A stretch of 64,000 bases of DNA from Arthrobacter mobilis (GCF_012395835.1 NZ_JAAZSQ010000010.1:27896-91895); one strand, 5' to 3'. Numbered from the stretch's first letter, positions 42,713-51,635 are shown. Notes: generated by a model from the sequence alone, not told the origin. Made by a program: numbers and translations.

Positions 42713-43462
42713 ATGGGCAGCCGGTCCGGACAGCAGCGGGCGGTGGATCCGCGCCCGCATGAGAACGAGCCGCACGAGCTCGCCGGCCTGGCCGCGCGGC
42801 TGAACTGGCTGCGCGCCGGGGTGCTCGGAGCCAACGACGGGATCGTCTCGGTGGCCGCGCTGGTGGTCGGCGTCGCCGGTGCCACCACCGATTTCGGCAC
42901 GCTGCTGGCAGCCGGCCTGGCCGCCATGATCGGCGGTGCCCTCTCAATGGCCCTGGGCGAGTACGTCTCGGTCTCCAGCTCCGCGGACAGCCAGCAGGCC
43001 CTGATCGCCAAGGAAACCCGGGAACTGCGGGACCAGCCCGAGGACGAACTCGCCGAACTGGCCGCGCTGTACCGGGCCAAGGGCCTGAGCCGGGACACCG
43101 CCGTCCGGGTGGCCCGGGAACTCACCGCCCATGACGCGCTCGCCGCGCACCTGGACGCCGAACTGAACATCCGCGAGGAAGATGTGGCCAGTCCGTGGCA
43201 TGCCGCCTTCGCCTCAGCCGTGTCCTTCGTGGCCGGCGCGGTCCTGCCGCTGCTGGCCATCCTGCTGCCGCCGGAACCGCTGCGTGTGCCAACCGCCTTT
43301 GCCGCGACGCTGCTGGCCCTGGCCGGCACCGGGGCGCTGGGTGCCTGGCTGGGCGGGGCCAGGCTGGTCCGGGCCGCCGTGCGCGTGACGGCCGGCGGGG
43401 CGCTGGCCCTGGCAGCCACCTACCTGATCGGCACCTGGCTGGGGGTTTCCGGCGTCGTCTAG
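42713..43462 (+). CDS. VIT1/CCC1-family iron/manganese transporter
   Basis: This 249-residue protein has five hydrophobic segments. The hallmark helix-1 region LRAGVLGANDGIVSVAALVVGVAGA contains the conserved Asp. SMALGEYVSVSSSADSQQALIAKE follows, then a metal-binding cytoplasmic helix pair with acidic residues (EDELAEL, DAELNIREED). Homologues move Fe2+ or Mn2+ out of the cytoplasm. It forms a single-gene unit. Confidence 0.88.
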   Translation: MGSRSGQQRAVDPRPHENEPHELAGLAARLNWLRAGVLGANDGIVSVAALVVGVAGATTDFGTLLAAGLAAMIGGALSMALGEYVSVSSSADSQQALIAKETRELRDQPEDELAELAALYRAKGLSRDTAVRVARELTAHDALAAHLDAELNIREEDVASPWHAAFASAVSFVAGAVLPLLAILLPPEPLRVPTAFAATLLALAGTGALGAWLGGARLVRAAVRVTAGGALALAATYLIGTWLGVSGVV

Positions 43463-43801
43463 CCGGCCCGCTGCACCTCCGGCCACCCCCTCGACGGGCG
43501 TCCCGTGGTTAAGGTCATAGAAATTTCCGCGCCGTGGCCGCTCCGGCACCGGTTCCGGACCGCTCCTGATTCGGCTGCATCCGCACGCTGGCAGGGATTT
43601 CGCGCGCCGCCGGGGCCCGCCCGGGCGGACCGCCGCAGGGGGCCGGTTTTGGTTGCCCAAGGCACCCGGAACCGGCGCATGCCGCCCCTTCCGCCGGGGA
43701 CAAACGCCGTGCCTCGCTAGACTGGATGGCCTGCCCTGGGCCCGGACAGGCCCGGCAGTGTGCAAGTCACGTGCAAATGACCTCGATGGAAGAAGGCCCA
43801 A
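43463..43801. other. intergenic region before the MFS gene
   Basis: No gene or stable RNA is seen in 339 bp. TAGACT at 43720-43725 is a plausible -10 box for the MFS gene. GATGGAAGAAGG just before the ATG gives a purine-rich ribosome site. Confidence 0.45.
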
Positions 43802-45388
43802 ATGCCGAAAGACGTCCACCCTTCAGCGGCCGCAGCCGCCGGAAAAACAGGCCCCGCCGCGGCCCCCGGCGGTGCCGGCACCGGCCGCCGGCCCGCACCG
43901 GCGATGCGCAAGCGGAAACTGCGCGTGGATGACGTGACCGTCGTCGAAAAGCCGATGCTGCGCAAGGCCGTCGGCGGCACCGTGGTGGGCAACGGCATGG
44001 AGTGGTTCGACTTCGGCATCTACGGCTACCTGGCCGTCACCATGGGCCAGCTCTTCTTCGCCGGCGGCGAGGAGGGCGAGGGGCTGCTGGGCAGCCTGGC
44101 CGTCTTTGCCGCCAGCTTCGTCGTCCGGCCGCTGGGCGGGCTGTACTTCGGCCGCCTGGGGGACCGGATCGGCCGGCAGAAGACCCTCGCCCTGACCATG
44201 ATCATGATGGCCGCGGCGACCTTCGCCATCGGCCTGCTGCCCACCTACCTGGCGGTCGGCGGCTGGGCCACCGTGCTGCTGGTGCTTTGCCGCCTGGTCC
44301 AGGGCTTCTCCACCGGCGGCGAGTACGCCGGTGCCACGACCTTCGTGAGCGAATACGCGCCGGACAAGCGCCGCGGCTTCCTGGCCAGCATCCTGGACAC
44401 CGGCAGCTACCTGGGCTTCGCCCTGGGCGCCGCCGTCGTTTCCGTCCTGCAGATGACCTTGGGCAACGAGGCCATGCTGGCCTGGGGCTGGCGGATTCCG
44501 TTCCTGCTCGCCGGCCCGCTGGGCCTGGTGGGCCTGTACTTCCGGATGCGGATCGAAGAGTCCCCGGCCTTCCAGGCCGCCCAGGACGCGCAGGAGGACA
44601 AGACCCGGGCCGCTGAGGACGGGCCCAGGACCTACCGCCAGATCATCGCCGGCTACTGGCGCCCGATCGTGCTGGCCATGCTGCTGGTCGCCGCGGCCAA
44701 CAGCGTCGGCTACGCCCTGACGTCCTACATGCCCACCTACCTGCAGGACACCATGGGCTACGACGCCTTCCAGGGCACGCTGCTGACCATTCCGGTGCTG
44801 GTGCTGCTCTCCGCCGCCATTCCGGCCACCGGACGGCTCTCCGACCGTATCGGCCGCCGGCCCGTGCTGCTGGCCGGCGCGGTGGTCACGATCGTGCTGG
44901 GCATTCCGGCGTTCCTGCTGATCGGACTGGGCCAGATGTGGGCCACCCTGCTGGGCCTGGCGGTGCTGGGCGCGGCCACCGCCTTCTATGTCGGCAACCT
45001 GGCCTCGGCCCTGCCCGCGCTGTTCCCCACCGCGAGCCGCTACGGGTCGATGGGGATCGCCTACAACTTCTCCGTGGCGGTCTTCGGCGGCACGACTCCG
45101 CTGATCACCGAGTCCCTGATCCAGGCCACCGGCAACGAGCTCATGCCGGCCTTCTACCTGGTCGCCATGTCGGTGTTCGGCCTGTTCGCCATCTGGCGGA
45201 TTCCGGAAAGTGCCCGGCGCCCGATGCCCGGCTGCATGCCCTCGGTGGACACCGAGGAGGAGGCGCGCGAGCTGGTGGCCGGCCAGGACCGGAACCCGCT
45301 GCTCGACGTCGACAGCATGCCGCTGCCGCTGGTTCCCGTGCCTGCGGACGCGGCCGGCAACCGGCAGCTGCAGCCGGCCGCCGGGTAG
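43802..45388 (+). CDS. MFS permease, ProP/KgtP-like metabolite:proton symporter
   Basis: This 528-residue permease has twelve helices. Signatures are GNGMEWFDFGIYGYLAVTMG, the loop-2 motif GRLGDRIGRQK, STGGEYAGATTFVSEYAP and, in the second half, GRLSDRIGRRP. These are typical of the metabolite:H+ symporter family that carries betaine, proline, citrate or oxoglutarate. Polar N- and C-terminal tails of about 45 and 55 residues flank the core. It ends at a clear terminator hairpin. Substrate unknown. Confidence 0.86.
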   Translation: MPKDVHPSAAAAAGKTGPAAAPGGAGTGRRPAPAMRKRKLRVDDVTVVEKPMLRKAVGGTVVGNGMEWFDFGIYGYLAVTMGQLFFAGGEEGEGLLGSLAVFAASFVVRPLGGLYFGRLGDRIGRQKTLALTMIMMAAATFAIGLLPTYLAVGGWATVLLVLCRLVQGFSTGGEYAGATTFVSEYAPDKRRGFLASILDTGSYLGFALGAAVVSVLQMTLGNEAMLAWGWRIPFLLAGPLGLVGLYFRMRIEESPAFQAAQDAQEDKTRAAEDGPRTYRQIIAGYWRPIVLAMLLVAAANSVGYALTSYMPTYLQDTMGYDAFQGTLLTIPVLVLLSAAIPATGRLSDRIGRRPVLLAGAVVTIVLGIPAFLLIGLGQMWATLLGLAVLGAATAFYVGNLASALPALFPTASRYGSMGIAYNFSVAVFGGTTPLITESLIQATGNELMPAFYLVAMSVFGLFAIWRIPESARRPMPGCMPSVDTEEEARELVAGQDRNPLLDVDSMPLPLVPVPADAAGNRQLQPAAG

Positions 45389-45400
45389 GGGCCGCGCCGC

Positions 45401-45436
45401 CTGCCGGCCCGCCCCCGCCGGGATGCGGGCCGGCAG
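45401..45436 (+). terminator. terminator hairpin after the MFS gene
   Basis: A perfect 12-bp stem CTGCCGGCCCGC/GCGGGCCGGCAG (45401-45412 with 45425-45436) with a 12-nt loop, ending in CAGTTAA. Confidence 0.7.
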
Positions 45437-45458
45437 CAGTTAAGCCCCCGGCGTGAAA

Positions 45459-45493
45459 CTTGAAGCATCAAGTGATTGTGGCACAATAGTTGC
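45459..45493 (+). promoter_or_regulatory. marR promoter with two palindromes
   Basis: CTTGA-AGCA-TCAAG (45459-45472) and ATTGTG-G-CACAAT (45475-45487) are perfect dyads. The CACAAT arm is also the -10 box, 6 nt before the ATG at 45494. A repressor bound here would block its own promoter, as MarR proteins usually do. Confidence 0.65.
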
Positions 45494-45985
45494 ATGACGA
45501 ACGCACGCTGGCTGGACCCGGAGGAGCGGCAGGCCTGGCTGGCCCTGCTGGCCGTCACCACCTTGCTGCCCGGAAACCTGGACGGGGCCCTGCAGCGCGA
45601 AGGCCGGCTGACGCTCTTTGACTACAACGTGCTGGCCATGCTCTCCGAAGCCGAGGACCGGACGCTGCCGATGAGCGAACTGGCCGCGCGCACCTATGCC
45701 TCGCTCTCCCGGCTCTCGCATGTGGTCAAGAAGCTGGAGCAGCGCGGCTGGGTTCTCCGCAGCCAGTGCACCGCCGATGCCCGCGTGACCATGGCGGCCC
45801 TGACGGATGATGGCTTCGCGGCGATCGAGCAGATGGCGCCGGGGCATGTCGAATCGGTGCGGCAGGCAGTCTTCGACGGGCTGGACCGCCGGGACGTGGC
45901 TGACCTGGAGCGGATCGGCAAGCGGATCGTGCACCAGCTGGAACCTTCAAGCTGGGTGCTGCGCGAGCCTCGGATCAACAGCTGA
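45494..45985 (+). CDS. MarR-family transcriptional regulator
   Basis: This 163-residue MarR winged-helix protein has LTLFDYNVLAMLSEAEDRTLPMSELA, the recognition helix TYASLSRLSHVVKKLEQRGWV and the wing RSQCTADARVTMAALTDDG. The ATG at 45494 is favoured over the upstream GTG at 45476, which lies inside the operator. No clear target gene flanks it except the MFS permease upstream, so it may regulate only itself and distant genes. The ligand is unknown. Confidence 0.87.
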   Translation: MTNARWLDPEERQAWLALLAVTTLLPGNLDGALQREGRLTLFDYNVLAMLSEAEDRTLPMSELAARTYASLSRLSHVVKKLEQRGWVLRSQCTADARVTMAALTDDGFAAIEQMAPGHVESVRQAVFDGLDRRDVADLERIGKRIVHQLEPSSWVLREPRINS

Positions 45986-46003
45986 GCGCCCCGGGGACCC
46001 GGT

Positions 46004-46032
46004 TTGAACGAATCGAAGCCGGGTACTAGGAT
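46004..46032 (+). promoter_or_regulatory. promoter of the rpmB-rpmG-rpsN operon
   Basis: TTGAAC (46004-46009), a 17-bp spacer and TAGGAT (46027-46032) form a near-consensus housekeeping promoter. The start near 46039 leaves a leader of about 250 nt before rpmB. Confidence 0.65.
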
Positions 46033-46291
46033 AGAGGGGCGTTGAGTCACGCGGCCGAGGTTGCGCATGCCCTGCATGCGGATGCCGACGCTGTATGGCG
46101 ACCCGGACCTTCACCGTCTTCCACGCGTCGAGGCACTTCGGCTGGATCTCACCCCGCCAGGTTAACCTCCGGAAAGTCGCAGTAATAACGGTGTCAAAAC
46201 TGGTGACGGGCGCTGATATGCAGGTTCAGAGGCAGCATGCCGCTGTGCCTGTGGTGGCCCGTCAATATTTACTACTACTGGAGGAGAGATC
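46033..46291 (+). other. long untranslated leader before rpmB
   Basis: No ORF with a ribosome site and no recognisable RNA family was found. A Zur-type palindrome, which might be expected for zinc-free ribosomal proteins, is not evident. The final GGAGGAGAG is the rpmB ribosome site. A second weak promoter inside the leader cannot be excluded. Confidence 0.45.
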
Positions 46292-46528
46292 ATGGCAGCA
46301 TACTGCCAGGTGACCGGAGCCGTCCCCGGCTTCGGGCACAGCATTTCGCACTCGCACCGCCGCACCAAGCGCCGGTTCAACCCGAACATTCAGAAGAAGC
46401 GCTACTGGGTTCCGTCCCTGCGCCGCAACGTGACGCTGCAGGTTTCCGCCCGCGGCATCAAGACCATCGACGTGCGCGGCATTGATGCCGTCGTCGCCGA
46501 GCTGCTCGCGAAGGGTGTGAAGCTCTAA
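46292..46528 (+). CDS. rpmB: 50S ribosomal protein L28, zinc-independent form
   Basis: The 78-residue L28 has the conserved [23 protein letters not shown] core. The zinc-binding CxxC pairs of the C+ form are missing; only one cysteine remains ([10 protein letters not shown]). Its stop overlaps the start of rpmG (TAATG). Such forms usually replace zinc-bearing paralogues when zinc is scarce, but in some actinobacteria they are the ordinary copy. Confidence 0.93.
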   Translation: MAAYCQVTGAVPGFGHSISHSHRRTKRRFNPNIQKKRYWVPSLRRNVTLQVSARGIKTIDVRGIDAVVAELLAKGVKL

Positions 46529-46695
46529 TGGCCAAGGAAAAGGACGTTCGTCCGATCATCAAGCTGAAGTCCACCGCGGGCACCGGCTACACCTACGTCA
46601 CGCGCAAGAACCGCCGTAACGATCCGGACCGCATGGTCCTGAAGAAGTACGATCCGGTCATCCGCAAGCACGTCGAATTCCGAGAGGAGCGCTAA
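46528..46695 (+). CDS. rpmG: 50S ribosomal protein L33, zinc-independent form
   Basis: The 55-residue L33 starts [20 protein letters not shown] and ends HVEFREER. It has no cysteine at all, so it is the C- form. It lies between rpmB and rpsN, overlapping the former by one base and 2 nt from the latter. It is easily missed because of its length. Confidence 0.93.
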   Translation: MAKEKDVRPIIKLKSTAGTGYTYVTRKNRRNDPDRMVLKKYDPVIRKHVEFREER

Positions 46696-46697
46696 AC

Positions 46698-47003
46698 ATG
46701 GCTAAGAAGTCCAAGATTGCTCGTAACGAGCAGCGCAAGCTTGTTGTGGCGCGCTACGCGGAGAAGCGCCAGGAACTGAAGAAGATCCTGGTGGACGAGA
46801 ACGCTACCGACGACGCCCGCGAGGCCGCCCGCCTGGGCCTGCAGAAGCTGCCCCGCGACGCTTCGCCGGTCCGTCTGCGCAACCGCGACCAGATCGACGG
46901 CCGCCCGCGCGGCACCCTCCAGAAGTTCGGCATCTCCCGCGTCCGCTTCCGCACCATGGCGCACGCCGGCGAACTGCCCGGCATCAAGAAGTCCAGCTGG
47001 TAG
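46698..47003 (+). CDS. rpsN: 30S ribosomal protein S14, zinc-independent long form
   Basis: The 101-residue S14 is the long, cysteine-free type ([58 protein letters not shown]). The zinc-ribbon type is only about 61 residues with four cysteines. It is third in the operon, followed by a strong terminator. Confidence 0.93.
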   Translation: MAKKSKIARNEQRKLVVARYAEKRQELKKILVDENATDDAREAARLGLQKLPRDASPVRLRNRDQIDGRPRGTLQKFGISRVRFRTMAHAGELPGIKKSSW

Positions 47004-47033
47004 GAACCGACTGGGCGCATTGCCCGTGCCAGC

Positions 47034-47071
47034 CCAAGGGGCGGCGGTCCTTCAGGACCGCCGCCCCTTGG
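47034..47071 (+). terminator. terminator of the ribosomal protein operon
   Basis: A perfect 17-bp stem CCAAGGGGCGGCGGTCC with its complement (47034-47050, 47055-47071) and a TTCA tetraloop, followed by CGTCTT. Confidence 0.85.
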
Positions 47072-47248
47072 CGTCTTAAGCAGGCCGCAGAGCCGCACAG
47101 CAGGCCCGATTCGGCGGAAATTCCCTGAAAAGTCGCAGAAATACGCGGGTTTTGCCCGTCCCCGGCAGCTCAAGCTGGTAAGTTTCCCACAGAAGCTTTT
47201 CACGGCCGTGGAAGGCTCGGACCACGAAGCAGTCCAGGAGGACAGAAA

Positions 47249-47533
47249 TTGGCTATCAATCGCAGTGAACTCGTTGCAGCAGTCGCGGAGAAGAGCAACA
47301 ACAGCCAGAAGGCCGTGAATGATGTGCTCGACGCTGTTTTCGACGTCTTCGCCACCTCCATCGCCCAGGGCGAGAAGATCACCATCCCGGGCTGGCTCGC
47401 CGTCGAGCGCACCGACCGCGCCGCCCGCACCGGCCGCAACCCGCAGACCGGCGAGACCATCCAGATCGCTGCCGGCCACAGCGTCAAGCTGACCGCCGGG
47501 TCCAAGCTGAAGGCCGCCGTCGCCAAGAAGTAG
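47249..47533 (+). CDS. HU-family DNA-binding protein
   Basis: This 94-residue histone-like protein has AINRSELVAAVAEKSNNSQKAV, a central IPGWLAVERTDRAARTGRNPQTGE arm and the end VKLTAGSKLKAAVAKK. It bends and coats DNA as a dimer. The start is a TTG at 47249 placed seven bases after AGGAGG. No ATG or GTG fits, and the family normally begins at this point. It is monocistronic with its own terminator. Confidence 0.92.
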   Translation: MAINRSELVAAVAEKSNNSQKAVNDVLDAVFDVFATSIAQGEKITIPGWLAVERTDRAARTGRNPQTGETIQIAAGHSVKLTAGSKLKAAVAKK

Positions 47534-47547
47534 TCCTGCAGGACTGC

Positions 47548-47581
47548 GCAAGGGCCGCCCGATCCTGCGGGCGGCCCTTGC
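47548..47581 (+). terminator. terminator of the HU gene
   Basis: A 13-bp stem GCAAGGGCCGCCC/GGGCGGCCCTTGC (47548-47560 with 47569-47581) followed by TGTTTAA. Confidence 0.85.
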
Positions 47582-47633
47582 TGTTTAACTCCCCGATTCG
47601 CTCCCGGCCGCGTGCAACTGGAGAATAGATACC

Positions 47634-49865
47634 GTGGCAGTACCCAAGAACACCCCGACGCCCCCGCGTCCCGGCGGCTCCCCGGCAGCCGGGGAGCCCG
47701 GCTGGGCGTCCCTCGGCGCCGGCGGGATCGGCAGGCTGTGGCTGCTGGGCGCTGCGGCAGTCGTCGTGCTGGCCCTCGTGGCAGCCCTGACGTTTTCCGG
47801 TGCCGCGGCCGCGCGGGCGCTTTCGGATCCGGGCGCGCTGACGCGCTGGGCCCTGCCGCTGGCCAAGGGCGTGCACAACCTCTCCGCGGCAGCGGTCATC
47901 GGCGCCCTGGTCTTCGCCGTCGGCATCCTGCCCCCGCGCCTGCGTCCGCCCGGCCGCGGCCGGGCGGACGCAGCGGGCAGGCGCGGCGGCGGCGACGATC
48001 CGGAGCATCCGGCGTTCAGCCGCACCCTCGCGCTGGCCGCCGCCGCGTCCATTGCCTGGACCCTCTCCGCCGTAGCCGTCCTGGTGTTCTCCTTCTCCGA
48101 CGTCGCCGGCCAGCCGCTCAGTGCGGACGCCGGCTTCACCTCGGCGCTGGTGGGCTTCATGACCGACATTTCCACCGGCCGGGCCTGGCTGGCCGTCACC
48201 ATCAGCGCGGCCATCGTCGCCACGCTGGTCTTCGGCGTGCGCTCGGTCGGGGAACTGGCCGGCACGTTGGCCCTGGCCATTGCCGGCGGCCTGGTGCCGC
48301 TGGCCCTGATCGGGCACTCCGCCGGCGGAGCCGACCACTACGGCGCGGTCAACTCGATAGGCCTGCACCTGCTGGGCGTGTGCCTGTGGGTGGGCGGCAT
48401 CATCGTGCTGGCGGCCCTCTCCGGCACGCTGGAGTCCAGGGACCTCACTGCGGTGGTGCTCGGACGGTTCTCCGCGCTGGCGGTCTTCAGCTTCTTCCTG
48501 GTCTTCGCCTCCGGGGTGGTCAATGCCTCCATCCGCGTCACCTCCCTGTCGCAGCTGACGACGCCGTACGGTTCACTGCTGGTCTTCAAGGCCCTGGCCA
48601 CGCTGCTGCTGGGCATGATCGGCTTCATGCACCGCCGGTGGATCATCCCGCAGCTGGGCAGCAAGCCGGCCGCCCGGGTGCTCTGGCAGCTGATCGCGGT
48701 GGAACTGCTCATCATGGGAGCGGTCTCCGGCGTCGCCGTCGCCCTGGCCCGCACGCCGCCGCCAACGCCGGAGGATCTGCCCCTGGATGCGTCCCCGGCC
48801 CGCATCCTCACCGGCTACGACCTGCCGCCGGAACTGACTGCCGGCCGCTGGCTCACCGAATGGCGCTGGGACTGGCTCTGGGTGGCCTTCGCGCTGACCG
48901 CAGCCACCGCCTACCTGGTGGGCATGGCCAGGATGCGCCGGCGCGGGGACTCCTGGCCGCTGCTGCGGGCGGTGAGCTGGCTGGTTGGCCTGGCCGCGCT
49001 GACCTACATCACCTCCGGCCCGCCGGCGGTCTACGGCATGGTGCTCTTCAGCGCCCACATGGTCGACCATATGGCCCTGACCATGGTGGTCCCGCTGTTT
49101 CTGGTCCTGGGCGCCCCGGTCACCCTGGCGCTGAAGGCGCTCAGCCCGCGCCAGGACGGCAGCCGCGGACCGCGCGAATGGATCCTGTCGCTGGTGCATT
49201 CGAAGTTCTCGGCGGTCATCACCCACCCGCTGGTGGCCGCGGCGAACTTCGCCGGCTCCATCATCATCTTCTACTACACCCCGTTGTTCGGCTTCGCCCT
49301 GCGCGAGCACGTCGGCCATGAGCTGATGAACGTGCACTTCCTGCTGACCGGCTACCTCTTCATCCTCTCGATGATCGGCCAGGATCCGGTGCCGCGGCGG
49401 GCGCCCTACCCGCTGCGCCTGGTGCTGTTGTTCGCCACCATGGCCTTCCACGCGTTCTTCGGCGTGGCGCTGACCAGCTCCACCACGCTGATCCAGGCAT
49501 CCTGGTTCGGGAACATGGGCCGGACCTGGGGGCCGGATGCGCTGGCGGACCAGCAGCTCGGCGGGGCCATGATGTGGGGCATCGGGGAAATCCCCACCCT
49601 CTGCGTGGCGATCGGGGTCGCCTACATGTGGTCCCGCTCCGATGCACGTGAAACAAAGCGTAAAGACCGCGCGGCCGACCGGAATAACGACGCCGAACTG
49701 GCCGCTTACAACGATATGTTTGCCCGGCTGGCCCGGCAGGACGCCCGGCAGGTCCCGCCAGGGGGCCCGGCCGGCCGGCGGCCGCAGAACCAGGCTGCTT
49801 CCCCCGGCGGTGCGGCAGACGCGACAACCGATGAACCCAGCAGTATCCAAGGAGAAACCAGATGA
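47634..49865 (+). CDS. CopD-CtaG fusion: copper resistance/cytochrome oxidase assembly membrane protein
   Basis: This 743-residue protein has an N-terminal CopD-like half (about 70-360, with conserved His in KGVHNLSAA, IGHSAGGADH and IGLHLLGVCLWVGG). Its C-terminal half is a CtaG/Caa3-type oxidase-assembly domain (about 400-700, FSAHMVDHMALT, HVGHELMNVHFLLTGYLF, MAFHAFFGVAL). It handles copper delivery in the membrane. The GTG at 47634 lies 7 nt after GAGAAT, probably leaderless. The stop overlaps the ATG of the interrupted NHL gene, showing that the two were once one operon. Confidence 0.88.
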   Translation: MAVPKNTPTPPRPGGSPAAGEPGWASLGAGGIGRLWLLGAAAVVVLALVAALTFSGAAAARALSDPGALTRWALPLAKGVHNLSAAAVIGALVFAVGILPPRLRPPGRGRADAAGRRGGGDDPEHPAFSRTLALAAAASIAWTLSAVAVLVFSFSDVAGQPLSADAGFTSALVGFMTDISTGRAWLAVTISAAIVATLVFGVRSVGELAGTLALAIAGGLVPLALIGHSAGGADHYGAVNSIGLHLLGVCLWVGGIIVLAALSGTLESRDLTAVVLGRFSALAVFSFFLVFASGVVNASIRVTSLSQLTTPYGSLLVFKALATLLLGMIGFMHRRWIIPQLGSKPAARVLWQLIAVELLIMGAVSGVAVALARTPPPTPEDLPLDASPARILTGYDLPPELTAGRWLTEWRWDWLWVAFALTAATAYLVGMARMRRRGDSWPLLRAVSWLVGLAALTYITSGPPAVYGMVLFSAHMVDHMALTMVVPLFLVLGAPVTLALKALSPRQDGSRGPREWILSLVHSKFSAVITHPLVAAANFAGSIIIFYYTPLFGFALREHVGHELMNVHFLLTGYLFILSMIGQDPVPRRAPYPLRLVLLFATMAFHAFFGVALTSSTTLIQASWFGNMGRTWGPDALADQQLGGAMMWGIGEIPTLCVAIGVAYMWSRSDARETKRKDRAADRNNDAELAAYNDMFARLARQDARQVPPGGPAGRRPQNQAASPGGAADATTDEPSSIQGETR

Positions 49866-49969
49866 CCGAGGCGGCCGAAACGTCCATCCGCAGCAACTAC
49901 CGGGTGCGTGCATCCCAACTGGTGGGCCTCGAAGACCTGGGCGGCAAGATTGTCCTAGCGGGCTTCTAG
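49862..49969 (+). pseudogene. 5' stub of thioredoxin/NHL-repeat gene cut by the integrative element
   Basis: Its 35 codons begin at an ATG overlapping the ctaG stop. They match the start of the intact NHL protein at 52650: SNYRVRASQLVG against SAYRVRASELVG, then EDLGGKIVL against EDLRGKVLIL. About 13 codons (REWLNTGG-like stretch) are missing between these blocks. Similarity stops near 49957, after which foreign sequence gives a quick stop. This is the original host start of the gene; the remainder lies 2.8 kb away. Confidence 0.8.
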
Positions 49970-49978
49970 TCTGGGTGC

Positions 49979-51532
49979 GTGACCGCACCCATCACACAGA
50001 AAGCAACGTCACCGCCGGACGCCTCCGCCGCTATCTATGTACGTCGATCCTCGCGGCAAAACGGCGGTAAGAACTTTTCCCTCGCTGAACAGGAGGCCGA
50101 CTGCCGTGCCCTCGCTGAGCGGCTCCGCCTCGACGTCGTAGAGATCTACGCCGAGCGGGAAGGCACTGGAGCTTCCTACCGGTCGGGTAGTGCGCGCCCT
50201 GAGTGGCGGCGCGCCCTCGATGACCTCGACGCTGGAATCCGGTTCCACACACTGGTCGTCTCGTCTCTGGACCGCGCCGACCGCCGAGGTGCTGATACGC
50301 TCGCCGCCCTTCTGACAAAGCACGCCGCCACTGGCCGCCGCATTCTTGGCGTGGACGGTACCGACACGAGCGACGAGCGACAACGCCTCGTGAACATCAT
50401 CCGGGGCGAGATGGCCCGCGAGGAGGCGGAATCAATTGCCAAGCGCGTAGCCCGCACCAAGGCGGCGCGTCGTCGCGGTGGATCGTGGCTCGGCGGGAAG
50501 CCGCCCTTCGGGCTCCGGAACGTCGACGGTAAGCTCGACCCGGACCCGGAGACGGCGCCGATCGCCCGCAAGATCGCCGAGGAGGCCCTCGCGGGGAAGT
50601 CCCTATGGGAGATCGGCCGCATGCTGAACGACGAGGGAATCCCGTCGCCTACCGGGGTGCTCTGGCGGACCTCGGCGATCTCCCAGCTCCTCCGGACGCC
50701 GGGCTTCGCCGGGCTCCAGTCGGCCCGCCGCCGGACGGCCTCGGGCGGGTGGGCCGCGATCGCCGACGTCTACCTCGACCCGGACACTCACAAGCCGGTC
50801 AGCGTGGGAGAGGGCATCATCACGCCGACGGAGCGGGCCCTGATCCTCGCCTCTATGGCGTCACGCACCGCTGAGCAGGCGCACGGCATCATTCGCGGTC
50901 GGAAGCCCCACACGACCGTGACCGGCGCCCTGATCCGTTGCGCCTCGTGCGGGGGCCGAGCGGCTTCCTCCAGCGGCGGAGCGGCCAGGTCCTACCGCTG
51001 TAGCCAGCTGGCCAACGGGCTGCCGTGTGCGGCGCCTTTCACGGCTCCTCGCGATGGTGTCGACGATTACGTCGCCCATCGTTTCCTGAGCTACCTCGCA
51101 GCTATGGAGCCCGACGACAAGCGGCTGATCGGGATAGCCGAACGCTGGACCGCGCACGTCGACCCGGCCAGCGTCGAGGAGCGGACCGCCGCCCAGGCCG
51201 CGCTCGGCGCCGTCGACGCCGACCTCGCCAGGGCCCGCAGGCTGGCCGTCTCCGGCGTGCTGACCGAGGAGGAGGCCGCCGTGGAAATGGCTCGCCTCCG
51301 TGGGCTCCGGGCCCGGGCCGCTGAGGCGCTGGAGGCGCTCCCGTCGGCCTCCGTGGACGTCTCGCCGCTCCTCGACCTCGCACAGTCGCGAGAGGCGTGG
51401 GAGGCGCTCCCGGCGGCCGAACGGCGGGCCCTGCTGCCGCTGGTGATCCGCGAGGTCCGGATCTCCAGGGCGACCGGGCGGGGCGTGAGGTTCAAAGGGG
51501 AGGAGCGGGTCGAGATCGTCTGGCTCGACTAG
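49979..51532 (+). CDS. large serine recombinase (integrase)
   Basis: This 517-residue site-specific recombinase has an N-terminal resolvase domain with the catalytic pair R22/S24 (YVRRSS) and VSSLDRADR. The recombinase domain follows (about 175-270, GKPPFGLR, GKSLWEIGRMLNDEGIPSPTG). A zinc ribbon has C321, C324, C341 and C350, and a C-terminal coiled coil follows (about 400-450). It catalyses integration and, with a partner factor, excision. The GTG start is only about 20 bp from the left junction, the usual place for phage-type integrases next to their att site. Codon use is less host-like than its neighbours. Confidence 0.92.
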   Translation: MTAPITQKATSPPDASAAIYVRRSSRQNGGKNFSLAEQEADCRALAERLRLDVVEIYAEREGTGASYRSGSARPEWRRALDDLDAGIRFHTLVVSSLDRADRRGADTLAALLTKHAATGRRILGVDGTDTSDERQRLVNIIRGEMAREEAESIAKRVARTKAARRRGGSWLGGKPPFGLRNVDGKLDPDPETAPIARKIAEEALAGKSLWEIGRMLNDEGIPSPTGVLWRTSAISQLLRTPGFAGLQSARRRTASGGWAAIADVYLDPDTHKPVSVGEGIITPTERALILASMASRTAEQAHGIIRGRKPHTTVTGALIRCASCGGRAASSSGGAARSYRCSQLANGLPCAAPFTAPRDGVDDYVAHRFLSYLAAMEPDDKRLIGIAERWTAHVDPASVEERTAAQAALGAVDADLARARRLAVSGVLTEEEAAVEMARLRGLRARAAEALEALPSASVDVSPLLDLAQSREAWEALPAAERRALLPLVIREVRISRATGRGVRFKGEERVEIVWLD

Positions 51533-51594
51533 GCAGCGAAAGCTCGCGGTTTGAGCCGAGGGGAAGAAGCAGAAGCGGTCCTGAGTCATGGAAA

Positions 51595-51621
51595 AGCCCC
51601 CGTTCGGAGCAGTCGGGGGCT
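51595..51621 (-). terminator. intrinsic terminator for minus-strand genes of the element
   Basis: The 8-bp stem AGCCCCCG/CGGGGGCT (51595-51602 with 51614-51621) is followed on the minus strand by TTTCC. It also lies 62 bp after the recombinase stop and may act in both directions. A second hairpin, CTGGCGGGAG with CTCCCGCCGCCAG, sits at 51657-51687. Confidence 0.6.
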
Positions 51622-51635
51622 ATCTATCGGGAGCC

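Noticed and set aside
46033-46291. Non-coding RNA such as SRP RNA, 6C RNA or a riboswitch in the rpmB leader
   Set aside because: None of the conserved loops of these RNAs could be found. The region is described only as a leader.
49979-51532. Serine transposase of an insertion sequence (IS607-type)
   Set aside because: The protein is a large serine recombinase with recombinase and zinc-ribbon domains, with no accompanying TnpB, and it sits at an att-like junction.
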